Origin: an uncultured Gallionellaceae bacterium | GTDB lineage: Bacteria; Pseudomonadota; Gammaproteobacteria; Burkholderiales; Gallionellaceae | Length of the DNA stretch: 64,000 nt | Assembly: GCA_903847155.1 (NCBI GenBank) | Contig: CAINCU010000061.1 | Location: forward strand, 52,499 to 116,498 | Reading direction: 5' to 3' | In this document: positions 39,241 to 47,501 of the stretch, piece after piece | How the letters are laid out: each line of letters starts with the position of its first letter | How positions within the stretch are numbered: position 1 is the first letter of the stretch | Made by a program: the position numbers and the translations under genes | Notes under the pieces: model-generated | Databases searched by the model: none | Seen by the model: only the letters and a program-made list of their open reading frames with translations | What the model was told of the DNA's origin: nothing

Positions 39241-41673
39241 TCATTTCCCCGCCTGCAACTCTTCCGCTGCAAAGTCATCCACCATGATGACCTTGCGCCG
39301 CAGGGCGTAGTCGCGTTGCAGTTGCAGTGCTTGTTCCGCATCAATGAGGCCGAGTTCGCGCGCTTCGACGATCTGTTGCATCTCTTCGCGCGATTTCAGC
39401 TTGCCTTCCTTGCGCGCTTTTTCCAGTCCGGCTTGCAACGGTTCGCACACCAGCGTGCTGGCGAGTGCAGCTTCCAGTGCGCCTATGGCATCGCTCTCGT
39501 CGCGCGAGATGTACATGCCTGCGGTCAGGCGGTCGCGCACCGGGCCGGGCGTGAGCAACAGCGACGCGACTTGGTGGCCGATATGGTCGTCGGGCGGTTT
39601 GCGCCATTGACCGAGAGGGAAGATCATAGAGCGCAACACCACGGCAGCGAAGCGGTTGGGGAAGTTTTGCAGCACGCTGTCGAAGGCTTGCCGGATGCGG
39701 TACAGGCCGTCCTGCATGCCCCAGTGCAACAGCGGCAGATCCGATTCCAGACGACCGTCATCCTCGAAACGTTTCAGCACGGCGGAGCACAGATACATCT
39801 GGCTCAACACGTCGCCCAAGCGCGCGGAAAGTTTTTCGCGGCGTTTAAGTTCACCGCCCAGCACCAGCATGGAGACGTCCGCAGCGAAGGCGAACGCCGC
39901 CGAGTAGCGCGTCAATGCTTGATAGTAACGCTTGGTCGGCTGTTCGGTGGGTACGCCGATGACCAGCCCGCCGGTCAAGCCATACACCAGACTGCGCACC
40001 GCATTGCTCAGGCTGAAGCTGATGTGGCCGAACAGTGCATCGTCGAATTCATGCACGGCGCGTTTGGTGTCGGGATCGTGCGCCGCATGAATTTCTCTGA
40101 GCACATAGGGATGCGAACGCACCGCACCCTGGCCGAAGATGATCAGGCTACGCGTGAGAATGTTGGCGCCTTCCACGGTGATGCCGATAGGGGTTTGCTG
40201 GTACATGCGTCCCAGATAATTGTCCGGCCCCATACAGATGCCTTTGCCGCCGTGCACGTCCATCGCATCGTTGACCACCATGCGTCCGCGCTCGGTGCAA
40301 TGGTATTTGACGATGGCGGATATGACCGATGGCTTTTCCCCCATATCCACCGCCTGCGCAGTCAATACGCGCGCCGCGTCGATCACGTACAGGTGGCCTG
40401 CTATGCGCGTGATGGCTTCTTCCACGCCCTCAAACTTGCCCACCGGCACTTTGAATTGTTTGCGCACGCGACCGTAAGCACCGCTGCTGCGCGCGCACAG
40501 CTTGACGCCACCGGTGGCACTGGCAGGCAACGAGATGGAGCGTCCTGCCGCCAGACATTCCATCAACATGCGCCAGCCATGGCCGATGCGTTCAGCGCCG
40601 CCAATGATGTAATCCAGCGGAATGAATACATCCTTGCCGGTGGTCGGCCCGTTCAGGAAAGCCGAGTTCAGCGGTAGATGACGGCGGCCAATATTCACGC
40701 CGGGCGTATTGGTGGGGATCAGTGCCAGCGTGATGCCGCGCTCCACTTCTGCGCTCAACAGTTTGTCGGGGTCGAACAGTTTGAACGCAAGACCGAGTAA
40801 GGTCGCCACCGGCGCCAGCGTGATGTAACGCTTTTCCCACGTCACACGCACGCCGAGCACATCCGGTTGCCCGTTGAAATCACTTCGGCAAACGATGCCG
40901 TAATCGGGGATCGCACCCGCATCTGAACCGGCAAACGGCCCGGTCAGCGCAAAGCACGGAATCTCTTCACCCTTGGCCAGACGGCGCAAATATTGATCCT
41001 TCTGCGCTTGCGTGCCGTAATGCAACAGCAACTCGGCTGGCCCGAGCGAATTGGGCACCATCACCGTTACCGCCGCCGTGCCGCTGCGCGAAGCGACCTT
41101 GGTGATTACCGCAGATTGCGCCTGCGCGGAGAATTGCAGGCCGCCGTAGGCCTTCGGAATAATCATGCCGAAGAAACCCTTGTCCTTGATGAACTGCCAT
41201 GCTTCGGGCGACAGATCCTGCCGCACATGGGTGATGTCCCAGTCGTCCAGCAGGGCGCACAGTTGATCGACTTCGTGGTCGAGAAAGGCTTGCTCATCGT
41301 GGCTCAAGCCGGGCTTGGGCAACGCAAGGAATTTATTCCAATGCGGATTGCCGCTGAATAGTTCGCCGTCCCAGCCGACCGTACCGGCATCCAGCGCCTC
41401 TTGCTCGGTCTGCGAAACATGGGGAAGTATCTTGCGGAAAATCTTGAGGATGTAACTGCTGACCAGCAAGCGGCGCAGGAAAGGAATACCCAGCACCGCG
41501 ATAAAAATACCGAGAACGATATAGACGGCTTTTAGCGAATCATCGGAAATGCGGCTTTGAATCGCAATGAACGGTACCAGCACCGCCACAGCAATCAACC
41601 AACCCCAGATGGATGCGCGAAAAAAGGCCATCAACAAGATCACCACCAGCACCACTATCATCAGGATTGCCAT
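39241..41673 (-). CDS. fadE: Acyl-CoA dehydrogenase, FadE type
   Basis: An 810-residue enzyme, the length of E. coli FadE. Two hydrophobic segments open the protein (MAILMIVVLVVILLMAFFRA and WLIAVAVLVPFIAI), anchoring it in the inner membrane. The acyl-CoA dehydrogenase core has FFGMIIPKAYGGLQFSA, FALTGPFAGSDAGAIPD and YHCTERGRMVVNDAMDVHGG with GKGICMGPDNYLGRMYQQTP. It introduces the trans-2 double bond into acyl-CoA, passing electrons to an ETF-like acceptor. It is the most upstream gene of the fatty-acid cluster. Confidence 0.95.
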   Translation of the reverse strand: MAILMIVVLVVILLMAFFRASIWGWLIAVAVLVPFIAIQSRISDDSLKAVYIVLGIFIAVLGIPFLRRLLVSSYILKIFRKILPHVSQTEQEALDAGTVGWDGELFSGNPHWNKFLALPKPGLSHDEQAFLDHEVDQLCALLDDWDITHVRQDLSPEAWQFIKDKGFFGMIIPKAYGGLQFSAQAQSAVITKVASRSGTAAVTVMVPNSLGPAELLLHYGTQAQKDQYLRRLAKGEEIPCFALTGPFAGSDAGAIPDYGIVCRSDFNGQPDVLGVRVTWEKRYITLAPVATLLGLAFKLFDPDKLLSAEVERGITLALIPTNTPGVNIGRRHLPLNSAFLNGPTTGKDVFIPLDYIIGGAERIGHGWRMLMECLAAGRSISLPASATGGVKLCARSSGAYGRVRKQFKVPVGKFEGVEEAITRIAGHLYVIDAARVLTAQAVDMGEKPSVISAIVKYHCTERGRMVVNDAMDVHGGKGICMGPDNYLGRMYQQTPIGITVEGANILTRSLIIFGQGAVRSHPYVLREIHAAHDPDTKRAVHEFDDALFGHISFSLSNAVRSLVYGLTGGLVIGVPTEQPTKRYYQALTRYSAAFAFAADVSMLVLGGELKRREKLSARLGDVLSQMYLCSAVLKRFEDDGRLESDLPLLHWGMQDGLYRIRQAFDSVLQNFPNRFAAVVLRSMIFPLGQWRKPPDDHIGHQVASLLLTPGPVRDRLTAGMYISRDESDAIGALEAALASTLVCEPLQAGLEKARKEGKLKSREEMQQIVEARELGLIDAEQALQLQRDYALRRKVIMVDDFAAEELQAGK

Positions 41674-41782
41674 GACTCACCTCTTTATTGTTTTATGTGG
41701 ATGAGTCGAACTGTACCGCCGCGATGCGATACTGACAATGGATATATTCCCAAACTAGAAATTACTGCTATAGCTGTACGAT

Positions 41783-42898
41783 TCAATGTTTCATCATGTT
41801 CATCATTCGATCCTGATGCATGGGTTTCATCGGCTGCTGCATCTGATTGGAACGGAGAACCCGGTTGAGCTTCGACGAGTTATCCGCACCTCTACTCACG
41901 GGCATGATCTGAAGGTGATACGCCTGAACACGGCTTCCTGATTGCATGCGCCCTGTCACTCTGACCAGATTTCCCTGCATCAACTTTTCCATGCCCCTGG
42001 CATCTAAAGGCGGCAAAGTCGAAACGTCAATATCAAAACCGCCCATCCTCAACTGCACCCCTTCCACTCGGTGCGTGGCCAAACCTTCGATCACCACCTG
42101 CCCGGCTTGCCCCGCAACCTTGAGCGCGGGATCGCGTTGCACTTTTTCGGCTTGAAGCCTGTGTCCATCCCATTTGCCTTTGACCAGTACCTCTTCACCC
42201 GTAGCCAGCGCGCCGACAATTCCCTGCACAGGCGTGCCAGAAATCCTCAGTTGTCCCGTTTTATCCCGGGAAACCGTGCCGACGACGCTGGCGACGGAAA
42301 CCTTGCCCGCCACTTCGATACGCGATGCCAAGATTTCTCCGGTTTCGTTACGGTATCCGCTAACCTGCAGCAGAGTGCCGAGAGTCAATCTCTGCACGTC
42401 CGCAATACCGCCCCATCGGGTCGAGTCGGACAACCTGACTTTCTGTCCCATTACCTCAAGCAGATTTTCTGCAGGGTTCAACGCAGTCAGCGGCCCTTCG
42501 GTAGTGTTCTGGATGTCGATTTCCTGCGCCAGCAATCCAGCATCTTTCACATTGCGCGCATTGATGGCGATTACCTGCCCGATCTCCAGTTGCTGAATGC
42601 CGGATTGCTCGCCGTTGTGCGTCACCCGGGTGGCTGCGTCATAGCTCACTTCAAGCCCGTTTATGCACACGCTGGCAAAACCGGTGATGGTTCCCACGAT
42701 GCCCGTGCCGCCTATACCGCCGCTGGCCTGAATGCCTGTCCCGCCGATTCCACCCTCGCTCGCCAGCACGTTTTTTTCGAGCGGCATGCCGCTTCCGCCT
42801 ATCCCTCCCTCCGCTTCGACGCAGGCAGCCGCTGCCACGAGCGGCATGAAAATCGACATCAAACATGCCCATACGACTGCACGGCGCTTCATATTCAT
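41783..42898 (-). CDS. Exported DUF5666-repeat protein with GGIGGTG repeats and Met-rich tail
   Basis: A 371-residue protein with a signal peptide (AVVWACLMSIFMPLVAAAA). Three N-terminal glycine units, EGGIGGSGMP, EGGIGGTGIQ and GGIGGTGIVG, precede repeated OB-like DUF5666 segments (GEVLVKGKWDGHRLQAEKV-type: VLVKGKWDGHRLQAEKVQRD; LLQVSGYRNETGEILASRIE; NLVRVTGRMQSGSRVQAYHL). The C-terminal 20 residues are Met/His-rich (MKPMHQDRMMNMMKH), suggestive of copper or silver binding. It overlaps the DUF6502 gene by 4 bases. A periplasmic metal-binding role is inferred from the tail and the neighbouring Cus system. Confidence 0.8.
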   Translation of the reverse strand: MNMKRRAVVWACLMSIFMPLVAAAACVEAEGGIGGSGMPLEKNVLASEGGIGGTGIQASGGIGGTGIVGTITGFASVCINGLEVSYDAATRVTHNGEQSGIQQLEIGQVIAINARNVKDAGLLAQEIDIQNTTEGPLTALNPAENLLEVMGQKVRLSDSTRWGGIADVQRLTLGTLLQVSGYRNETGEILASRIEVAGKVSVASVVGTVSRDKTGQLRISGTPVQGIVGALATGEEVLVKGKWDGHRLQAEKVQRDPALKVAGQAGQVVIEGLATHRVEGVQLRMGGFDIDVSTLPPLDARGMEKLMQGNLVRVTGRMQSGSRVQAYHLQIMPVSRGADNSSKLNRVLRSNQMQQPMKPMHQDRMMNMMKH

Positions 42899-43728
42899 TT
42901 CTTTGACTCCCCGCTAGATGGCTCGCTATAAAAATACAGCCCGCAAGTAAAACGCTGGCGCGGCGCGGTATCAAGCGCATCGCGTGCCTCCAGACGCATC
43001 GCCGACTGGTTCAGTGTTTTAAGCATATTGCCGCCCAACTGCTGCGCCTGAGCGTTCAACTCATTAATACTTTCTTGGGACAATTCATCGTAATACACGC
43101 TGCGTTCCAGCCACGGCGTGCCCGTTCCGATCAGGTTGTGGGTGGCCGCAGCGGCATGGTCGTGCAGGTTGTGCGCAAAGAAATGGATCTTCTCATCGAG
43201 ACCCGCCTGCGGAATGAACGCCTCGGTGCTGAGCACCACGCAATCCTCATCGTCCAAAGTGACAATTCCTAACCGCAGCCATTCATCGAGCACTACCCGC
43301 GCCCGAATATCCTTGCTGCGTGCGGCCACCAGCCCCTCGAATGACACTGAACTATCGGCACTGGACAGACGCGGCAGTCGGCGCGGCTTTCCCTGTTTAT
43401 CCAGATAAGGAGCCTGCCCAAGCCAAGTTGCCACGAGTTGCGAACCGACAGAAACCACTTCCGGCATCTGCATTTCCGCAGCGCCGGTCTGGCTGCGCAA
43501 ACGTTTGACATCCTTGCGATGCACACCTGTCAGCAAACTGATACGGCTGTCCGTCGAAGCACTCTCCCTCAGACGAAATTCCTTATCCGCCACTTCCACA
43601 AATAAGCCCTTTAGCAACTCGGCGAGATACGGATAGGTTATTCCGCTGGACAGCATCAGCCGCACCAGCGGATGCAGTACCCGCTGAATTGCCCGTACCA
43701 GAACCGGCGATAAATTTGGTTTGCTCAT
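42895..43728 (-). CDS. DUF6502 family protein, possible winged-helix regulator
   Basis: A 277-residue soluble protein. The N-terminal part (ISPVLVRAIQ-like LSPVLVRAIQRVLHPLVRLM, SGITYPYLAELLKGLFVEVA, SLLTGVHRKDVKRLRSQ) resembles a helix-turn-helix or winged-helix fold, which would fit a DNA-binding protein; the rest matches DUF6502 (WLRLGIVTLDDEDCVVLSTE, FAHNLHDHAAAATHNLIG). The ATG at 43728 follows GAGG; the upstream TTG in the ORF is rejected. It overlaps the DUF5666 gene by 4 bases and is divergent from the lipoprotein gene, so it may control the shared intergenic promoter. Confidence 0.75.
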   Translation of the reverse strand: MSKPNLSPVLVRAIQRVLHPLVRLMLSSGITYPYLAELLKGLFVEVADKEFRLRESASTDSRISLLTGVHRKDVKRLRSQTGAAEMQMPEVVSVGSQLVATWLGQAPYLDKQGKPRRLPRLSSADSSVSFEGLVAARSKDIRARVVLDEWLRLGIVTLDDEDCVVLSTEAFIPQAGLDEKIHFFAHNLHDHAAAATHNLIGTGTPWLERSVYYDELSQESINELNAQAQQLGGNMLKTLNQSAMRLEARDALDTAPRQRFTCGLYFYSEPSSGESKK

Positions 43729-43773
43729 TACCTCGTCCAAAGTGTGATTAAGTGAAGTTTAATTCAAAACCTC

Positions 43774-43828
43774 TTGACGTGGGAATATTTAACACGCACA
43801 ATGTTTTCAGCGCGGGAATTATTCCCAC
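43774..43828 (+). promoter_or_regulatory. Promoter with inverted GTGGGAATA operator upstream of the lipoprotein gene
   Basis: TTGACG (43774-43779) and CACAAT (43797-43802) with a 17-base spacer form a plausible rightward sigma-70 promoter. A 9-base inverted repeat brackets it: GTGGGAATA at 43779-43787 and TATTCCCAC at 43820-43828. The right arm also forms its own palindrome GGGAATTATTCCC (43814-43826). The placement over the -35/spacer and the start point suggests repressor or activator control. Confidence 0.55.
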
Positions 43829-43876
43829 TTAATTTAAACGAACCATCTTTTTTAATCTTGTAGAGGAGTACTGGCC

Positions 43877-45583
43877 ATGAAATTCCTGAGAATCCTTTTA
43901 TCCACGCTCATTCTATCCATCCTCGCTGCCTGTGGCGGCGGAGGTGGAGGAGGCGCAGCAGTCCAAGGCGGCATCAGCGGCACCGCAACCAAAGGCCCGA
44001 TGAACAACGCCACGGTCACGGCCTACGCTATCAGCAATGGGCAGATGGGAGCACAGATAGCCACCACGACGACTGATGCCAATGGCAATGGCAACTTTAC
44101 GATGTCCACAGGCAGTTACTCTGGCCCAGTGATGCTGCAGATGAGTGGCGGAAACTATACTGACGAAGCTACCGGAACCACCATGAGCATGGCACCCGGT
44201 GACGTGATGACTACAGTCATACCAACCATTGCAACTGGCGCAACGATCAGCGGCATTCAGGTAACGCCGATCACTTCCATGGCGCAGACCATGGCTCAGC
44301 ACCTTACGGGTGGCATGACCGACGCGAATATCGCCACAGCGAACACAGCCATGGGCACTTACTTTACTGTCAGCGATATTCTCCACACCCAGCCGATGAA
44401 TCCATTGGCGGCTGTTTCCGGCACTGGAGTAAGCCAGGATGCCCAGAACTACGGTATGGCACTAGCAGCTATATCGCAGTACGCACAGACTCAGGGAATG
44501 TCCTCATCGTCGGCCATGGTCACAGCGCTGATGAACGATGCTTCGGATGGCGTCATGAATGGCATGGCAGGCAGCACGACGGTTCAAATGGGCGGCATGG
44601 CAGGTGGCATGCCGCTGCCAGCAGCGGCCGGCACAAGCGGCTTGGGTGCAGCTATGAATACCTTCATGACCTCCGCGCAGAACAAATCCGGCGTTATGAC
44701 CTCAACGCTGATGAATAATCTGAATAGCACAGGCACAGGTACGCCAATCATGACTAACCCGCCAGCAATGGTGAGTGCCACACTGAGCGGCACGGCCTAC
44801 AACGGGCCGATGAGCAAAGCTACGGTGAATGCTTTTGCGATCAATAACGGCGCCATGGGAGTGCAGATTGCTAGCGTTGCCACAGATGGACAGGGCAACT
44901 ACACCTTGCCGATTGGCAGCTACACCGGTCCGGTGATGCTACAGGTGAGCGGCGGGACATATACCGACGAGGCGACAGGCACCACCAAGACCATGGGGGC
45001 GAGCGATATCATGAGTGCTGTGCTGCCATCCGTAACGAGTGGCGCGAATGTCACCGGCATCTGGGTTACGCCAGTGACCTCAATGGCTCAGACCCGTGCT
45101 TTGGCTTTGAGCGGCGGCATGACCGATACCAACATTGCAGCGGCAAATACGGCCATGGGAAATTACTTCTCAGTAACCGGCAGTATCCTCACGACTCCGC
45201 CTATAAATCTGTTGGTGGCGGGTTCAGTAACCGGCGCGACTTCGGATATGCGCAACTACGGTGCGGCTATCGCTGCAATGTCCGAATATGCGAAGACCAA
45301 TACAACGGCCGTATCTTCGACCTTTGTGACAGCCATGATGAAAGATGCTTCGGACGGGGTGATGAACGGCATGATGGGTTCTAGTCAAATCACCATGCCA
45401 ATGAGCGGAGGGATGGGGGGCGGCATGAACGGTATGGGCAATATGACATCAACAGCAGGTACCAGTGGTTTGGCAACAGCCATGACCAGCTTCATGAATT
45501 CCGCCGCGAATGCATCTGGTCTGACCGCAGCGGATATGGCGACACCCTTAAATAAACTGAACGGCTCCCTCGGTCATATCTAA
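43877..45583 (+). CDS. Methionine-rich outer-membrane lipoprotein with internal duplication
   Basis: A 568-residue lipoprotein. The signal peptide ends in the lipobox LAAC (Cys19) followed by GGGGGGG. The mature protein consists of two homologous halves of ~250 residues. Each begins SGTA..GPM..ATV.A(Y/F)AI.NG.MG.QIA, continues with GSY(S/T)GPVMLQ(M/V)SGG.YTDEATGTT and (I/V)TPxTSMAQT, and ends DASDGVMNGM. The first ~60 residues of each half look like a carboxypeptidase-regulatory/Ig-like beta domain. Met clusters (GMAGGMPLP, GGMGGGMNGMGNM) could bind Cu(I) or Ag(I). The function is unknown. A ribosome-binding site GAGGAG lies 9 bases upstream. Confidence 0.8.
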   Translation: MKFLRILLSTLILSILAACGGGGGGGAAVQGGISGTATKGPMNNATVTAYAISNGQMGAQIATTTTDANGNGNFTMSTGSYSGPVMLQMSGGNYTDEATGTTMSMAPGDVMTTVIPTIATGATISGIQVTPITSMAQTMAQHLTGGMTDANIATANTAMGTYFTVSDILHTQPMNPLAAVSGTGVSQDAQNYGMALAAISQYAQTQGMSSSSAMVTALMNDASDGVMNGMAGSTTVQMGGMAGGMPLPAAAGTSGLGAAMNTFMTSAQNKSGVMTSTLMNNLNSTGTGTPIMTNPPAMVSATLSGTAYNGPMSKATVNAFAINNGAMGVQIASVATDGQGNYTLPIGSYTGPVMLQVSGGTYTDEATGTTKTMGASDIMSAVLPSVTSGANVTGIWVTPVTSMAQTRALALSGGMTDTNIAAANTAMGNYFSVTGSILTTPPINLLVAGSVTGATSDMRNYGAAIAAMSEYAKTNTTAVSSTFVTAMMKDASDGVMNGMMGSSQITMPMSGGMGGGMNGMGNMTSTAGTSGLATAMTSFMNSAANASGLTAADMATPLNKLNGSLGHI

Positions 45584-45666
45584 CATGCCTCTAAAACAAA
45601 AGAGCATGGTGCTATACCAATTGGCTAATGATTGACTATTGCGCTGCTCTTTGCCACACTGTCCTC

Positions 45667-46071
45667 ATGTTCCGCTCATCCAGAAAATTCATTGCCGTAT
45701 TGATGCTGCTGTGGTTGCCGCTGTTTAGCGGTAACGCGCTGGCGGCATCGCTGTCCATGCAACTGCAGCAGGGGCGGGGTCATGATGCCGAAATGGCGCA
45801 AATGCAGATGATGTCGCAAGAGGACATGGCTAGCATGATGTCCGGCGACGAGCATTGCGATATGGCGGATATGGCTAGCACAACGGATCAACATAAATCG
45901 TCATGCAACAATTGCGAACTCTGCCATCTGGCTTATACCGCTTATCTGGCTGTACCTGCTGTAACTGTAGTTGCCGTGCAAACCGCCGCACGTGCAAGCA
46001 CGCCTTATCTGGTTGCCTTCCACTCCTTCACTTTCGCCCCGCTTGATCCGCCGCCTCTCGCCCGCGCCTGA
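45667..46071 (+). CDS. Small exported Cys/Met/His-rich protein (DUF2946-like)
   Basis: An approximately 134-residue protein with a signal peptide (FIAVLMLLWLPLFSGNALA). The mature part is Met/His/Asp-rich (DAEMAQMQMMSQEDMASMMS, DEHCDMADMA) and has a CNNCELCHLAY cysteine cluster. It ends FTFAPLDPPPLARA, as seen in DUF2946 proteins that precede copper efflux genes. A periplasmic copper-binding or sensing role fits. The ATG at 45667 (MFRSSRKFI) gives a proper signal peptide, so the start at 45628 is rejected. It is the first gene of the cus-like operon. Confidence 0.75.
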   Translation: MFRSSRKFIAVLMLLWLPLFSGNALAASLSMQLQQGRGHDAEMAQMQMMSQEDMASMMSGDEHCDMADMASTTDQHKSSCNNCELCHLAYTAYLAVPAVTVVAVQTAARASTPYLVAFHSFTFAPLDPPPLARA

Positions 46072-46178
46072 CGCGGGACAAATCCGTCTATTGATTCTGT
46101 AGCCTGATCTTCGTCTCGCACCGTGCGGCGGTCGCTTGCGGCTGTCCGTTTGCATTGAATTGCATCTGGATGCGGAAC

Positions 46179-47501
46179 ATGAAACTTCATTTATATATTT
46201 TCACCATACTGTGTGCGCTCGGCCTGAAGCCTGCCAACGCTGCAGACAGCTGGCTGCAAAGCAGCACCACGCTAGCGCACGAGCCGCATGCCATGTCAGG
46301 CAATGCCACCATGCTGGGCAGCAACCTCAACGGCTTGCTGGACTACGCGCGCGAACACAACCCGGGACTGGCCGCCACGCGCTATGAAGCCGAGGCTGCG
46401 CAACAGCGCACCGACTCTGCCGATGCCTTGCCCGACCCGGTGTTGCGCACCGAGTGGATGGATGTCACCAATCAGGGCACGACCGGCCCGCAGCTGCTGC
46501 CCGGCCAAGGCGGCGGCACGCGTTATGTGCTGATGCAGAGCGTGCCCTGGTTCGGCAAACGCGATCTGCAACGCGGAGTCGCCGAAGCGCAAACCGCGCA
46601 GGCCAACGGGCAAGTGGCCGCAAGCTGGACTGAACTGGCCAGCGGCATCAAACAGACATACGCGATGAACTATTTCAACGCCGCCAGCGAACAACTGACG
46701 CAACAGACGCTGACGTTGCTGGACGGTTTGGAGCAGATCGCGCAAACACGCTACGCAAATGGCTTGGGCGAGCAGCAGGATGTGATTCGCGTACAGGTCG
46801 AGAAAACCATGTTGCGCAGCGAACTGATCGCCGTGCAAAACGAACACCACCATAGCCATGCGCGACTGAACGCCTTGCTGTCGCGTCCGGCGAATGCACC
46901 GCTGGCAGAAGCACAGCAACTGCGCCCCATGCCCTCCCCGGCACAACTGGACGAAACGGCATTGCTGGAAAAATTGCGCGCGCGCAATCCGCAATTGCAG
47001 ATTGCCGATGCAAGTATCCAGACCGCCGAGAAGAGCCGCGATCTGGCCTACAACAACCGCTACCCCGGCTTCACCTTCAGCCTCGCGCCGACGCAAGCTG
47101 GAAGTGCAATAAAAAGCTGGGACATGATGGTTGAGCTCAACATCCCGTTGCAGCAGACAGCGCGCCGTTCGCAGGAGCACGAGACGGAAGCCATGCTGTC
47201 TGCCGCTAACGCCCGCAAACAGTCATTGCTCGATCAGATGCAATCCAACCTGTCGGAAAGCCTTTCCGCACTGGAGTCTTCGCGCCGCACCGAAGCGCTG
47301 ATCGCCACGCGTCTGTTGCCGCAAGCCGAACTCACCTACCAGTCGGCGCTGGTCGGTTACGAAACCGGCAAAGTGGGCTTCGACATGTTGATTGAATCGC
47401 AGAAGCAAATCCTCAAAGCCAAACAGCAGCAACTGCAAGCACAGACCGACATGCAGTTGCGGCTGGCTGACATCGAAAAATTGTTGGGAGAAGAATTATG
47501 A
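46179..47501 (+). CDS. cusC: Outer-membrane efflux channel of the TolC/CusC family
   Basis: A 440-residue protein with signal peptide (MKLHLYIFTILCALGLKPANA). TolC-type helical repeats follow: LLDYAREHNPGLAATRYEAE near the N-terminus, with a matching NPQLQIADASIQTAEKSRDL in the second half, and GETGKVGFDMLIESQKQ-like YETGKVGFDMLIESQKQILK at the end. It should form the trimeric outer-membrane duct of the CusCBA-type copper/silver pump. It overlaps the adaptor gene by 4 bases. The ATG at 46179 is preferred; 46155 and 46170 are in-frame alternatives. Confidence 0.88.
   Translation: MKLHLYIFTILCALGLKPANAADSWLQSSTTLAHEPHAMSGNATMLGSNLNGLLDYAREHNPGLAATRYEAEAAQQRTDSADALPDPVLRTEWMDVTNQGTTGPQLLPGQGGGTRYVLMQSVPWFGKRDLQRGVAEAQTAQANGQVAASWTELASGIKQTYAMNYFNAASEQLTQQTLTLLDGLEQIAQTRYANGLGEQQDVIRVQVEKTMLRSELIAVQNEHHHSHARLNALLSRPANAPLAEAQQLRPMPSPAQLDETALLEKLRARNPQLQIADASIQTAEKSRDLAYNNRYPGFTFSLAPTQAGSAIKSWDMMVELNIPLQQTARRSQEHETEAMLSAANARKQSLLDQMQSNLSESLSALESSRRTEALIATRLLPQAELTYQSALVGYETGKVGFDMLIESQKQILKAKQQQLQAQTDMQLRLADIEKLLGEEL

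Noticed and set aside
38995..40677. 560-codon rightward ORF opposite fadE
   Set aside because: It lies antisense to a clear FadE, is rich in His/Arg/Gln as expected for the shadow frame of a high-GC gene, and has no recognisable domain.
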